From an uncultured Dehalococcoidia bacterium (GTDB lineage Bacteria; Chloroflexota; Dehalococcoidia; Lucifugimonadales; UBA3495), in contig OX638345.1 in NCBI GenBank assembly GCA_951813535.1, positions 3,712,608 to 3,776,607 on the forward strand: a DNA stretch of 64,000 bases, written 5' to 3'. This document shows, one piece after another, positions 63,970-64,000 of this stretch. The notes beneath the pieces are model-generated. The model had not been told where the DNA came from. It saw only the letters and a program-made list of their open reading frames with translations, and made no database searches. How positions within the stretch are numbered: the first letter of the stretch is position 1; each line of letters begins with the position of its first letter. The translations under genes and the position numbers were made by a program.

Positions 63970-64000
63970 TAGTTCCGCATTTCGGGAGTTTCAAGCACGG

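Noticed and set aside
1-64000. CRISPR array
   Set aside because: No regularly spaced direct repeats of 23-40 bp were seen; only IS target duplications, tandem gene paralogs and dispersed palindromes.

Overview
The window is GC-rich bacterial chromosome, densely coded on both strands. Gene content points to Chloroflexota, most likely a Dehalococcoidia / SAR202-type lineage: three luciferase-like (LLM) flavin monooxygenases, CaiB/BaiF CoA transferase, MmgE/PrpD, L-2-hydroxyglutarate oxidase, SMP-30 lactonase, a tryptophan T-box, and many toxin-antitoxin-like pairs. This placement is inference; no 16S rRNA gene is present.

Layout. 1-4.2 kb: two small unknowns, DoxX, purA and lhgO. 4.3-6.4 kb: a hicA-hicB pair whose hicA is split by a complete 1.45 kb IS4-like element; removing the element and one copy of its target duplication restores the hicA frame. 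6.4-12.4 kb: MmgE/PrpD, a quinone oxidoreductase, a VapC-like module, then trpE and trpG (with a VOC gene between) behind a T-box carrying a UGG specifier. 12.4-20.8 kb: RidA, LLM oxidoreductase, an envelope trio (SppA-like protease, DUF4350-like protein, internally duplicated lipoprotein), a CoxE-like VWA protein and a small RelA/SpoT-domain gene paired with an unknown small gene. 20.8-26 kb: MFS transporter, TPR protein and two MoeA genes, one fused to a periplasmic-binding-protein-like domain. 26-34.7 kb: lactonase, NDUFAF7-like methyltransferase, CoA transferase, BrnT-like pair, glutaredoxin-thioredoxin reductase fusion, two tandem 69-73 aa paralogous microproteins each with a near-consensus sigma-70 promoter, and an MFS transporter. 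34.8-38.9 kb: tyrA, aroA, gmk and lipA. 39-45.3 kb: HigA-like regulator, two LLM oxidoreductases, aldo/keto reductase, Gfo/Idh/MocA and a tandem Uma2 pair.

45.3-50.6 kb holds the most striking locus: a tightly overlapping five-gene operon coding for a GHKL-type ATPase, two poorly characterised proteins, a DNA cytosine methyltransferase and a Vsr-like endonuclease. It looks like a modification-linked defence system and appears less GC-rich than its surroundings. 50.7-58.3 kb: TPP enzyme, small antitoxin-like and retropepsin-like genes, isochorismatase-type hydrolase, DUF885 protein, a toxin-like pair, a gene broken by several frameshifts, an EthD protein and an SDR.

58.4-64 kb is the core translation/transcription cluster on the minus strand: tRNA-Thr(UGU), tRNA-Tyr(GUA), tRNA-Thr(GGU), tuf, rpmG, secE, nusG, rplK, rplA, L10-type leader, rplJ, rplL. 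A divergent tRNA-Gly(UCC) completes the tRNA set found beside tufB in E. coli. Apart from the 325 bp trpE leader, no gene-free stretch exceeds about 300 bp; the two largest others (25847-26117 and 63646-63895) hold nothing recognised and promoter/attenuator signals, respectively.
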